From assembly GCF_003254475.1 (NCBI RefSeq), contig NZ_QFYQ01000001.1, forward strand, positions 2,542,001-2,606,000: 64,000 nucleotides of DNA. Reading direction: 5' to 3'. Numbering within the stretch: position 1 is the stretch's first letter; every line of letters begins with the position of its first letter. Shown piece by piece: positions 1 through 7,298 of the stretch. A program made the position numbers and the translations under genes. The DNA is from Phenylobacterium soli (GTDB lineage: Bacteria > Pseudomonadota > Alphaproteobacteria > Caulobacterales > Caulobacteraceae). The notes under the pieces were generated by a model, which saw nothing but the letters and a program-made list of their open reading frames with translations, did not search any database and was not told the DNA's origin.

Positions 1-2
1 AG

Positions 3-1271
3 GCCGGCTGCGGCCGGCGTCGTCTCGGCCTCTCTCTCAGCGCATGGCGAGCGTGGGCCGATCGTTTCCGAGCCGCCAAGTCCGGCAATGTCGCGATCAT
101 CTTCGCCTTCGGGATGCCGGTGGTGGCGGCCGGCGCGGCCTTCGCCGCCGAGACGAGCTACCAGTTCTACAAGCATCAGCGGCTGCAGGCGGCCGCGGAC
201 GCCGCGGCCTTCGCGGGCGCGCTCGAACTTCTCGGAGGCTCCGGCACGACGGCGGTCCAGTCCGCGGCGTCGACGGCCGCCACCTCCAATGGCTGGCTGT
301 CGGCCAGCGGAACGATCCAGGTGAACACGCCCCCGACCTCGGGGCCGAACACCACCAACAAGGCCGTCGAGGTGATCCTCACCCAGACCGAGCCGCGCTT
401 CTTCACCGCCGTGCTGACCAGCACGCCTGTGGTGCTCCATCGGCGGGCCGTGGCGCTTTATCAGGTGTCGTCCAACGCCTGCATCGTCGCCCTCAGCAAG
501 ACGGCCAGCCGCGCCGTGGACGTGACCGGCAACGCTGCGATGAACCTGAGCGGCTGCGACGTCGCCTCGAATTCGACGGCCGCCGACGCCCTGCACGTCT
601 GGGGTTCGGGCAACATGACCGCCGATTGCGCCGAGACGGCTGGCGGCATCGCCAACAACGGGGGCATGACCCTTTCCCAGTGCCCTGGCGGCATGGCCAA
701 CGCCCCGTCCGTCGCCGATCCCTACAAGGATCTGGAGACGCCCTCGCCGCAGGGACCGTGCAACACGCAATCTAGCTACAACGGCGCTGCGCTCACGGCC
801 GGATACTACTGCAACGGCCTCAGCCTGAAGGGCAACGACACCCTGGCGCCCGGCGTCTATTACGTCGGCGGCAGCGGCTTCAGCATCGGCGCCAACGCCT
901 TCGTCGCGGGGACGGGCGTGACCATCTATCTCACCGGTGGCGCGCGGGTGAGCATGCAGGGCAATTCGACCGTGCGGCTGACCGCGCCGACCAGCGGGAC
1001 CTATTCGGGCATCCTGTTCTTCGGTGATCGGTCCAGCAGCGGCGGCGCGACGAACCTGTTCAACGGCGACAGCACCTCCAAGTTGACGGGCAACCTCTAT
1101 TTTCCGACGCAGGCGGTCGCCTACAATGGCAACTTCTCCGGTGCGAACGGCTGCACCTATGTGATCGGGGACACGGTCAGCTGGTCCGGTAGCGCCACGT
1201 TCGATGTGGACTGCACGGCCGAGGGCATGGCCAAGATCCCTTCGCGCAACGCCGTGAAGCTGGTGGAATAG
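3..1271 (+). CDS. TadG-like Flp pilus-assembly protein, 5' end outside the window
   Basis: Probable Tad/Flp pilus-assembly protein of the TadG-like type, anchored in the inner membrane with a large exported domain. The frame is open from the window edge with no ATG, GTG or TTG before position 114, and the residues before that Met (KSGNVAIIFAFGMPVVAAG) are the typical N-terminal segment of the family, so the start lies upstream. After the hydrophobic segment comes a long region with about eight Cys, rich in Gly, Ser, Thr and Asn, with beta-like repeats and no catalytic motif. The next gene starts on the base after the stop. The family is clear; the precise role in pilus assembly is inferred. 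Confidence 0.72.
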   Translation, partial: AGCGRRRLGLSLSAWRAWADRFRAAKSGNVAIIFAFGMPVVAAGAAFAAETSYQFYKHQRLQAAADAAAFAGALELLGGSGTTAVQSAASTAATSNGWLSASGTIQVNTPPTSGPNTTNKAVEVILTQTEPRFFTAVLTSTPVVLHRRAVALYQVSSNACIVALSKTASRAVDVTGNAAMNLSGCDVASNSTAADALHVWGSGNMTADCAETAGGIANNGGMTLSQCPGGMANAPSVADPYKDLETPSPQGPCNTQSSYNGAALTAGYYCNGLSLKGNDTLAPGVYYVGGSGFSIGANAFVAGTGVTIYLTGGARVSMQGNSTVRLTAPTSGTYSGILFFGDRSSSGGATNLFNGDSTSKLTGNLYFPTQAVAYNGNFSGANGCTYVIGDTVSWSGSATFDVDCTAEGMAKIPSRNAVKLVE

Positions 1272-1691
1272 ATGACGCGCCTCGCCACCCTCTGGCGCGA
1301 TCGGCGCGGCGTCACGGCCATCGAGTTCGCGCTCATCGCTCCGGTCCTCGCCTCGGTCCTGATCCTGGGCTGGGATGGCTGGATGATGATCAGCCAGTCG
1401 CTGGACATGCGCACGGCGGTGCAGACCGGCGCGCGCTACTACCAGGTGGGCGGGACCGACGACACGGCTGCCCAGACGGCCGCCCTGGCCGCCTGGCCGC
1501 ACAGGCCCGCCAACGCGAGCTTCAGCCTGGCGCGCGCCTGCGCCTGCGGCGGCGCGGCCACCAGCTGCTCGAGCGCCTGCACGGCGGGCCAGACACCCAC
1601 GACCACGGTGACGCTCACCGCCAGCAGCGCCTTCGACGGCGCGATCCAGCATCGGAGCCTCAAGGAGACGGAGGTGATCCGTGTCCGCTAG
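1272..1691 (+). CDS. TadE-like pilus-assembly membrane protein
   Basis: Small pseudopilin-like protein of 139 aa. Residues about 11-35 hold the TadE signature: RRGVTAIEFALIAPVL, with the Glu used in pilin-like processing, followed by a hydrophobic helix. The exported part carries a cluster of four Cys (around residues 92-105), probably disulfide-bonded in the periplasm. The ATG follows the stop of the preceding TadG-like gene with no gap, and the 3' end overlaps the next TadE-like gene by 11 bases. TadE/F proteins act with the Flp pilin in the Tad secretion system; no assembly ATPase is visible in this window. Confidence 0.75.
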   Translation: MTRLATLWRDRRGVTAIEFALIAPVLASVLILGWDGWMMISQSLDMRTAVQTGARYYQVGGTDDTAAQTAALAAWPHRPANASFSLARACACGGAATSCSSACTAGQTPTTTVTLTASSAFDGAIQHRSLKETEVIRVR

Positions 1692-2079
1692 GGTCCGTTT
1701 CCTGCGCGACCGATCGGGCGGCTCGGCGGTGGAGTTCTCCCTGCTCGCGGCCATCTTCTTCGTGATGCTGTTCGGCGTCTTCCAGCTCGGCCTGGCGCTG
1801 CACTATGGCGCGAGCGTCCGCTGGGCGCTGGAGACCAGCGCCCGCTCGCTGCTCATCTCGCCGACGACCACCCAGGCCCAGCTCCGCAGCCAGATGCTGG
1901 GCTACCTTTCGGATGTCCCGGGCGCGAACAGCGTCAAGGTGACCCTGGCGTCCGACATCTCCAATCCGAGCGCCAAGGTGTTCAAGGCCACCTCCAGCTA
2001 CGCCTATCCGCTCTCGGTTCCCCTGCTGCCGACCTACAACCTGACCTTCAACGCCAGCGTCACGGTGCCCGCCGCCTGA
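1681..2079 (+). CDS. TadE-like pilus-assembly membrane protein (GTG start)
   Basis: A second TadE/TadF-type protein of 132 aa. The segment GGSAVEFSLLAAIFF followed by about 20 more hydrophobic residues is the TadE-type N-terminal helix with the conserved Glu five residues after a Gly. The rest is a short exported domain without Cys. The GTG start at 1681 lies inside the end of the preceding gene (11-base overlap), so the two are probably translated together. It converges on the next gene after a 3-base gap. It may form a TadE/TadF pair with its neighbour; which is which cannot be told from sequence alone. Confidence 0.75.
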   Translation: MSARVRFLRDRSGGSAVEFSLLAAIFFVMLFGVFQLGLALHYGASVRWALETSARSLLISPTTTQAQLRSQMLGYLSDVPGANSVKVTLASDISNPSAKVFKATSSYAYPLSVPLLPTYNLTFNASVTVPAA

Positions 2080-2082
2080 GCC

Positions 2083-2430
2083 TCAGCGGATCGCCGCGAC
2101 GATCAGCACCAGCACCAGGAGGGCGCCGCCCAGGGCCGCCGCGCCGGCCTTGAGGGCCAGCATCTGCTCGGGATTGTAGGCCGCCCAGAGCTTCGCCTGC
2201 CGCAGCCATTCGCGGGCGACGGAGCCCGCATCCTCACGGTCCACCGGCGTCTCGTCGCCGAATTCGCTCGGGATCAGGTCCAACCGGTCGGCCTGGCGAT
2301 GGATCCAGAGCACCGCCTGCTCCGCCCGTGGGCGCAGCCGATCCATCACGCGCATGGCGATCCCGCCCGCATCCGGCGCTCTCGAAGCGTTCGCGAGGTT
2401 TTGTGAGGGGGCATCGAGGTCTTGGTCCAT
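2083..2430 (-). CDS. Small protein with a C-terminal membrane helix, function unknown
   Basis: I do not recognise this 115-aa protein. Its first 90 residues are hydrophilic and rich in Asp, Arg and Ala (LRPRAEQAVLWIHRQADRLD, then DREDAGSVAREWL). The last 22 residues form one hydrophobic helix ending in AAIR, so it looks like a tail-anchored inner-membrane protein with a cytoplasmic body. I chose the ATG at 2430 because GGGAG lies about seven bases upstream; an ATG 27 bases further up lacks such a site. It converges with the TadE gene and diverges from the MgtC-family gene. Codon use resembles its neighbours. Confidence 0.6.
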   Translation of the reverse strand: MDQDLDAPSQNLANASRAPDAGGIAMRVMDRLRPRAEQAVLWIHRQADRLDLIPSEFGDETPVDREDAGSVAREWLRQAKLWAAYNPEQMLALKAGAAALGGALLVLVLIVAAIR

Positions 2431-2489
2431 GGTCGCGCTCCCACCTGCCGGCCACAACGGCGGAGCTTGGCTACGGTTCCGCCGTCATT

Positions 2490-2509
2490 CCAGGTTTTCG
2501 AAAATCTGG
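2490..2509. promoter_or_regulatory. Near-perfect 20-bp palindrome in the divergent region before the MgtC gene
   Basis: The arms CCAGGTTTTC and GAAAATCTGG differ from a perfect inverted repeat at one position, which would be a G-U pair in RNA. The palindrome lies about 70 bases upstream of the MgtC-family start, in the 148-base divergent region. It could be a protein operator or a leader hairpin. No T-run follows on either strand, so a terminator is less likely. Confidence 0.35.
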
Positions 2510-2578
2510 CCTTCCGCCACTCGGATCCGGCCCGGAACCAACCTGCGGCCAGGCTTTTTCATCGGTCGGGAGGTGACG

Positions 2579-3292
2579 ATGCCGCTCGAGTTGACCTGGC
2601 AGGACATGGCGGTGCGCATCGCGCTGGCGGTGCTCGCCGGCGCCCTGATCGGTTTCAACCGCGAGGAGCGGAGCCAGGCCGCGGGCCTGCGCACCACCGT
2701 GCTCGTCTGCCTGGCGGCGTGCCTGGCCATGGTGCTGGCCAACGCCCTCCTGGGCACCAGCGGCAAGGACCCCTCCAAGTTCGCCCAGATCGACGTCATG
2801 CGCCTGCCGCTCGGCGTGCTCTCCGGGATCGGCTTCATCGGCGCCGGCGCCATCGTGCGCCGCGGCAACGTGGTCAGCGGCGTGACCACCGCGGCCACCA
2901 TCTGGTTCATGACCGTTGTGGGCATCTGCTTCGGCGCCGGCGCGCTGGCTCTGGGCGCGGCGGCCACGGCCGTGGGGTTCGTCCTGCTGTGGGGCCTTCG
3001 CTGGGCGGACATGAAGATGTCGCGCAAGTTCCGTGCAGGCCTCACCGTCTGCGCCTTGCGGGGCGGTCTTCCTGAGGTCGAACTGCGCAGGGCGATCGAG
3101 ACGACGGGGCATCGCATCGTCTTCTGGGCGGTGCGGTACGAGGACGGGGCCGAGCGCTACGAGGCGCGGACCGAACTGGAATGGCGCGGCCATGAGACGG
3201 ATCGCGGGCGCGAGCCCGACTGGCTCGCGGCCCTGGCGGCGAACGAGGCCGTACTGAAGGCCGATTGGGAGCCCGCGCCGACGTCGGGATAG
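2579..3292 (+). CDS. MgtC/SapB-family inner-membrane protein
   Basis: A 237-aa protein. Residues 1-145 contain four to five hydrophobic helices with the MgtC/SapB signature: GALIGFNREERSQAAGLRT, then GVLSGIGFIGAGAIVR and TTAATIWF. About 90 soluble residues follow, as in full-length MgtC proteins with a C-terminal ACT-like domain. The family is linked to growth at low magnesium and to control of the F-type ATP synthase; its biochemical activity is unsettled. The ATG at 2579 is preceded by GGGAGGTGAC, a strong ribosome-binding site, so longer upstream readings in the same frame are rejected. It converges on tRNA-Ser. Confidence 0.8.
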   Translation: MPLELTWQDMAVRIALAVLAGALIGFNREERSQAAGLRTTVLVCLAACLAMVLANALLGTSGKDPSKFAQIDVMRLPLGVLSGIGFIGAGAIVRRGNVVSGVTTAATIWFMTVVGICFGAGALALGAAATAVGFVLLWGLRWADMKMSRKFRAGLTVCALRGGLPEVELRRAIETTGHRIVFWAVRYEDGAERYEARTELEWRGHETDRGREPDWLAALAANEAVLKADWEPAPTSG

Positions 3293-3309
3293 CGCGAGGG
3301 GCTGGCCCG

Positions 3310-3399
3310 TGGCGGACAGGGTGGGATTCGAACCCACGGTGGGCGCGAACCCACGGCGGTTTTCAAGACCGCTGCCTTAAACCACTCGGCCACCTGTCC
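3310..3399 (-). tRNA. tRNA-Ser (anticodon UGA), 3' CCA encoded
   Basis: On the minus strand the gene begins GGACAGGTGGCCGAGTGG and ends with the matching acceptor strand CCTGTCC, discriminator G and an encoded CCA. The anticodon loop reads CTTGAAA, giving anticodon TGA (positions 3363-3365), which reads UCN serine codons. The length of 90 bases and the extra arm between anticodon stem and T arm fit a class II serine tRNA, and discriminator G is the expected serine identity element. Confidence 0.95.
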
Positions 3400-3405
3400 A
3401 GGCGG

Positions 3406-3423
3406 CCCCCGATGCCACGGGGG
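3406..3423 (-). terminator. GC hairpin after the glycosyltransferase gene
   Basis: CCCCCG and CGGGGG form a 6-bp stem around the loop ATGCCA. It lies 44 bases past the glycosyltransferase stop and just before tRNA-Ser on the same strand, a reasonable place to end the mRNA. No T-run follows, so this is a weak call. Confidence 0.3.
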
Positions 3424-3466
3424 GGCGATGAAGCCAAGGGCGTCGTGACGGGGGTGGGGCCTCCCT

Positions 3467-4510
3467 TCAGGCTGCGCGAAGTTCGTCGAAGCGGGCGCGC
3501 ATGGTGGGAACGCGCTGACCGATCGCCTCGGTCAGCTCGAGGCGCCGGTCCCAGAGCGAGCGGTACCAAGCGACGCGCTCGGGGACCTGACGGGCGAACA
3601 GCCGCTCGCCGCGTACATAGTCGTGCGCCGCGCCGGCCAGGCGCTGGCGCAGGGCCGCGTCGTCCAGGAGGCGCTGGAGGAGCCGCGGCCAGTCTTCCGG
3701 CGCGCGCGCAATGAGGCCGGTCACGCCGTCGCGGATGGTTGCCGCATAGACAGTCGGCGAGGCGATGGTGACGGCGCCGTTGGCGGCGGCCTCGATGAAC
3801 TTCAGATCGCTCTTGCAGGCCTCATAGGCGCTGTCGCCGAGCGGTGAGAGGGCGATCTCGCAGGTCCGCAGAAGGTCGAGGTAGGCTTGGTAATCCAGGG
3901 CCGGGCTGAAGGTGGCGTTGGCCGCGCCCAGCGCCTCGAACACCTCGCGATCGGCGACGACCACGAACTCGACGTCGGCGCGGGCCTTCGCGAGGGGACC
4001 CAGGGCCCGCGCGGCCTCAACCCCCGCGGCGGTGCGGTTCAGGGCTCCGAAGAACACCCGGCGCGCCGCCTTACGCTCGGGGGCGGGCAGGGCGAAGGCG
4101 GCGTTCGGAAAGACGGCCACCTCCGGGTTGTGCCGTCGGAACAGGTCCGCCAGCGGTTCGGTCGACGTCTGGATGGCGTGGAAGGCGGCGAGGTATTCCC
4201 AGTGCTCCGGCCGCATCCGGGTCCGGTTGACCGCTGCGACCAGGTCAGGATGGTCGTCGAACTCCAAGACATGCACCCACCCGCGCTGGATGGTCCGGCG
4301 GAGGGGGGCGAGGCGGTCGGGATCCTCCCACGGCATGTGCCGCTGATGAACGATCAGCTTGGGCTCGCCGGGAAAGGCGCTCAGGTCCAGCCCGCCGCCC
4401 TCGGCCACGTCCAGCCCCTCGATGCCGGCGAGCGCCTTGGCCGGGAGGGCCATGCGCACGTCCAGAAACCTGGGTCGATGGTGGACGAAATGGAGGTGGA
4501 GGTGAGCCAT
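3467..4510 (-). CDS. Glycosyltransferase-like protein (GT-B, group 1 type)
   Basis: A 347-aa cytoplasmic protein resembling group 1 (GT4-type) glycosyltransferases. The N-terminal half ends near FPNAAFALPAPERKAARRVFF, and the C-terminal half has the nucleotide-sugar-binding layout, with ALSPLGDSAYEACKSDLKFIEAAANGAV followed by a conserved-looking Glu-Ala-Ala turn and GVTGLIARAPEDW. The substrate cannot be read from the sequence. No membrane segment or signal peptide is seen. It lies 53 bases downstream of a sulfotransferase on the same strand, which suggests joint work on a sulfated surface glycan. The start lacks a strong ribosome-binding site and could lie slightly downstream. Confidence 0.65.
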   Translation of the reverse strand: MAHLHLHFVHHRPRFLDVRMALPAKALAGIEGLDVAEGGGLDLSAFPGEPKLIVHQRHMPWEDPDRLAPLRRTIQRGWVHVLEFDDHPDLVAAVNRTRMRPEHWEYLAAFHAIQTSTEPLADLFRRHNPEVAVFPNAAFALPAPERKAARRVFFGALNRTAAGVEAARALGPLAKARADVEFVVVADREVFEALGAANATFSPALDYQAYLDLLRTCEIALSPLGDSAYEACKSDLKFIEAAANGAVTIASPTVYAATIRDGVTGLIARAPEDWPRLLQRLLDDAALRQRLAGAAHDYVRGERLFARQVPERVAWYRSLWDRRLELTEAIGQRVPTMRARFDELRAA

Positions 4511-4563
4511 CTGCGTCGGCGGCTATAGCAGCGGGCAAGAGGGCGCTCCACCGCCGCGCCTTG

Positions 4564-5427
4564 TCAGGCGGCGCCGGCTAGACGCTGAGCCACGAAGGCG
4601 GAGAAGCCGAGGTCGTCGAGAACGTCCTGCACCGGCTCCGTCAGCGCCCGCACCTGCTCGGGCTCGAGCTTTCCCGGCCACTGGAGCGCCTTGCCGACCC
4701 TGAAGAACTGGCCGCCTTGCGGCTGCTGGCCTTCCACGAAACCGAACATGCCCTCCTGGGCGCTCAGCGTGTCGAAACTCGCGAAGGCGACCGCGGCCTT
4801 GAGGCGGTAGGGGTTGGGCTCGTGGCCGAGGAAGGCGATGATTCCGCGCAGGGTCTCGAGGGTGTTCTCCGCCAGGTCGAAGTATCGGATGCGATGGACC
4901 GGCGGCGTCGAGGCGCCGAGCCAGGAGCGCGTATGCTGCTCCCACGAGCCCAGCACCTCGTAACCGTGGTTCGGCTTGCCGTTGACCACCAGTCCGGGAT
5001 TCAGGAGCCGCTGAACGGCCTTGTCCTGGTCGATCCCCCAATAGGCGGCGCAGCTCAGGGCCACGTCGCAGGGATGGCGGACCACGTGCAGGATCCGGTC
5101 GCCCGGCGTGAAGGCGAAACCCGGAACGCCATAGGCCGTGCTGTTCAGCGTGTGGGCCTTGAAGAACCGCTGCTCGGGACCGGCCCGCTCCCGTCGTTTC
5201 TCGATGTAGGCCAGGCGGTTCCGCCACTGGGCCTCGATCGTACGATCGGCCGGCGCCTGGCCGGTGAGGGCGGTCCACAGTTGCTCGTCGTGTTCGCCGA
5301 TCGTGGTCGCGCCGATCTCGGCAAGCGTCAGCGGCCGGCCGGCGTCGCTGAAGTAGTTGGACAGCAGGGCGCGCAGGAAGGTGTTCCCCGAGCGCGGATA
5401 GCTGACGATCCAGACGATATCCTTCAT
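4564..5427 (-). CDS. PAPS-dependent sulfotransferase family protein
   Basis: A 287-aa protein with the sulfotransferase 5'-phosphosulfate-binding loop right at the N-terminus (IVWIVSYPRSGNTFLRALLS, residues 4-23). The 3'-phosphate-binding part follows near RILHVVRHPCDVALSCAAYWG, where Arg and Ser contact PAPS in the family, and a late IRYFDLAENTLETL segment is also present. It would move sulfate from PAPS to a hydroxyl or amine of a sugar, lipid or small molecule. I chose the ATG at 5427, which puts the P-loop at the usual distance from the N-terminus, over an ATG 36 bases upstream with no ribosome-binding site. It probably shares a transcript with the glycosyltransferase. Confidence 0.75.
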   Translation of the reverse strand: MKDIVWIVSYPRSGNTFLRALLSNYFSDAGRPLTLAEIGATTIGEHDEQLWTALTGQAPADRTIEAQWRNRLAYIEKRRERAGPEQRFFKAHTLNSTAYGVPGFAFTPGDRILHVVRHPCDVALSCAAYWGIDQDKAVQRLLNPGLVVNGKPNHGYEVLGSWEQHTRSWLGASTPPVHRIRYFDLAENTLETLRGIIAFLGHEPNPYRLKAAVAFASFDTLSAQEGMFGFVEGQQPQGGQFFRVGKALQWPGKLEPEQVRALTEPVQDVLDDLGFSAFVAQRLAGAA

Positions 5428-5647
5428 GTCCTCACTCAGGTCGCGCCCTCGTGATCGCTCCACGTCGGCCGTCCATCCGAGTCGAGACCGAACCTGCTTA
5501 CAGCTCCGCTTTTATGCGCGCAATGATTGTGGCCGGCGCGCGCTATACAATACCGAGCATTCGAAAGCGATCCGGCAACCGACTGTTAACCCTGCTGAAA
5601 ACTTCGCCGTGCGAGCGTGATGCTCTCCGCAAGGGCAGGGTGGCGCG
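5428..5647. other. Divergent intergenic region before rlpA
   Basis: This is the longest non-coding stretch of the window, 220 bases between the sulfotransferase and rlpA. It must hold promoters for both. It contains GCTATACA at 5542-5549, similar to alphaproteobacterial -10 elements but without a well-spaced -35, and TTAACC at 5586-5591, similar to a half-site of the cell-cycle regulator CtrA. Neither is firm. Confidence 0.35.
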
Positions 5648-6613
5648 ATGGCGACGATGCGATGGGTGGTTGTGGCCGTGGCCGGCGCGAGCCTCGCGGC
5701 TTGCGCCTCCACCGGGCCGCGTCTGGCGACCCATGCGCCGCGGCCGGCGGGCGCCCCGGGCTACAAGGTCGGCTTGCCCTATCAGGTCGGCGGGGTCTGG
5801 TACGTGCCGCGCGAGCAGCCGAACTACAACGAGGTCGGCGTCGCCTCCTGGTATGGCGACCAGTTCCACATGAAGGCCACCGCCAACGGCGAGATCTTCG
5901 ACAAGGACATCCCCAGCGCGGCCCACACCACCTTGCCCATGCCCTCGCTGGTGGAGGTCACCAATCTCGACAACGGGCGCAAGCTGATCGTGCGGGTGAA
6001 CGACCGTGGCCCGTTCGTGGACGGTCGCATCATCGACCTCAGCCACGAGGCGGCCCGCCAGCTCGGCTACGATCGGCAGGGCCTGGCCAAGGTGCGGGTG
6101 CGCTACATCGGGCCGGCCCCGCTCTACGGCGAGGACACTCGCCGCTTCGCCCGCTACACGCCGCCGCCCAGCCCGCCAGTGGCGGCCCCCGCGCCGCCAC
6201 CGCCGCCGAAGCCGTCTGCGCCGCCCGCCAGCGACCTGATCCTCACGGCCGCGCCCCCGGCCAAGGCTCCCGCCATCGAGATCGCCAGCCAGACCCTCGC
6301 GCCGCTGCCCAAGCCGGCGGCGGCCGCTCCCTTGGAGCCGGAGGCTGCGACCGCGCCAAAGCTCGAAGCCACGACCAGCGCGGCGGCGTTCCGGGTCCAG
6401 GCCGGCGCCTTCTCCACGCCCGAGAACGCCCAGAAGGCGGTCGCGCGCCTGGCGGCCGCCGGAGCCGCCGTCGTCGAGCCGGTCTCGCGCAACGGCACGA
6501 CGCTCTATCGCGTGGTGCTCAACGGGCTGCCTGACCAGGACCAGGCCGAGGAGCTGCGCCAGAAGGTGGCCGACATCGGCTTCGCCGACGCCCGGGTGAT
6601 CCGTCCGTTCTGA
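5648..6613 (+). CDS. rlpA: RlpA-like septal lipoprotein with DPBB and SPOR domains
   Basis: A 321-aa lipoprotein. The signal peptide ends in the lipobox LAAC (Cys19), so the protein is anchored in the outer membrane. Residues about 60-165 are the double-psi beta-barrel: NEVGVASWYGDQFHMKATANG, then VRVNDRGPFVDGRIIDLS with the catalytic Asp. A Pro/Ala-rich linker leads to a C-terminal SPOR domain (FRVQAGAFSTPENAQKAVARL) that binds denuded peptidoglycan at the division site. In Pseudomonas, RlpA is a lytic transglycosylase that cuts glycan strands lacking stem peptides. It is the first gene of a plus-strand run leading to tmk and holB. Confidence 0.9.
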   Translation: MATMRWVVVAVAGASLAACASTGPRLATHAPRPAGAPGYKVGLPYQVGGVWYVPREQPNYNEVGVASWYGDQFHMKATANGEIFDKDIPSAAHTTLPMPSLVEVTNLDNGRKLIVRVNDRGPFVDGRIIDLSHEAARQLGYDRQGLAKVRVRYIGPAPLYGEDTRRFARYTPPPSPPVAAPAPPPPPKPSAPPASDLILTAAPPAKAPAIEIASQTLAPLPKPAAAAPLEPEAATAPKLEATTSAAAFRVQAGAFSTPENAQKAVARLAAAGAAVVEPVSRNGTTLYRVVLNGLPDQDQAEELRQKVADIGFADARVIRPF

Positions 6614-6617
6614 TCGC

Positions 6618-6650
6618 GCCGCTTCCGCTGGACTTCTCCGGCGAAGCGGC
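6618..6650 (+). terminator. Hairpin between rlpA and tmk
   Basis: GCCGCTT (6618-6624) and AAGCGGC (6644-6650) form a 7-bp stem in the 49-base gap between rlpA and tmk, with further partial pairing inside the loop. There is no T-run, so it may be an mRNA-stabilising stem or a weak attenuator rather than a full terminator. Confidence 0.35.
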
Positions 6651-6662
6651 CATGTTGGACCC

Positions 6663-7298
6663 GTGTCGCGCGGGCGGTTCATCACATTCGAAGGCGGCGA
6701 GGGCGCGGGTAAATCGACCCAGCTCAAGCGCCTTGTCGCGCGCCTGGAGGCCGAGGGCCGTCAGGTCGTCGCCACCCGGGAGCCGGGCGGCTCGCCGGGA
6801 GCCGAGAGCATCCGCGAACTGGTGCTGAACGGCGCGGCCGACCGCTGGTCGCCGGTCACCGAGACCCTGCTGATGTATGCGGCCCGGCGCGATCACATCG
6901 AGCGCGTGATCCGTCCCGCCATCGACCGTGGCGCCTGGGTGGTCTGCGATCGCTTCGCCGATTCCACCCGCGCCTATCAGGGCGCCGCCGGTGGGACCGA
7001 TCCGGCGCTGATCGCCGCCCTGGAGCGCTTCATCCTCGAGGACGTGCGGCCCGACCTCACCCTGATCTTCGACTTCCCGCCGGAGACGGGGTTGGCCCGC
7101 GCCACGGCTCGCCCCGGCGCGGAGATGCGCTTCGAATCCAAGGTCATGGCCTTCCACGAGCGACTGAGAGAAGGCTTCCTGGCGATCGCCCAGGCAGAGC
7201 CGGAGCGCTGCGCCGTCATCGACGCCGACGACACCATCGAGGCCGTGGAGGCCCAGGTCTGGTCCACTGTCCAAGCCCGGCTCGCCGTCCATGGCTGA
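6663..7298 (+). CDS. tmk: Thymidylate kinase (GTG start)
   Basis: A 211-aa cytoplasmic enzyme that phosphorylates dTMP to dTDP with ATP. The P-loop GGEGAGKSTQ is at residues 10-19. The DR(Y/F) motif CDRFADSTRAYQG binds dTMP. The lid region RATARPGAEMRFE carries Arg residues, as in bacterial type II enzymes. The length matches E. coli Tmk (213 aa). Translation begins at GTG 6663, which puts the P-loop at the usual distance. The 3' end overlaps holB by eight bases. The tmk-holB-tatD order is common in alphaproteobacteria. Confidence 0.95.
   Translation: MSRGRFITFEGGEGAGKSTQLKRLVARLEAEGRQVVATREPGGSPGAESIRELVLNGAADRWSPVTETLLMYAARRDHIERVIRPAIDRGAWVVCDRFADSTRAYQGAAGGTDPALIAALERFILEDVRPDLTLIFDFPPETGLARATARPGAEMRFESKVMAFHERLREGFLAIAQAEPERCAVIDADDTIEAVEAQVWSTVQARLAVHG

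Noticed and set aside
44..775. Open frame starting with ATG at 44
   Set aside because: It overlaps the TadG-like frame, which has the correct family sequence; this product is low-complexity.
2354..2578. N-terminal extension of the MgtC protein
   Set aside because: The extension lacks family similarity, and a strong ribosome-binding site lies directly before the ATG at 2579.
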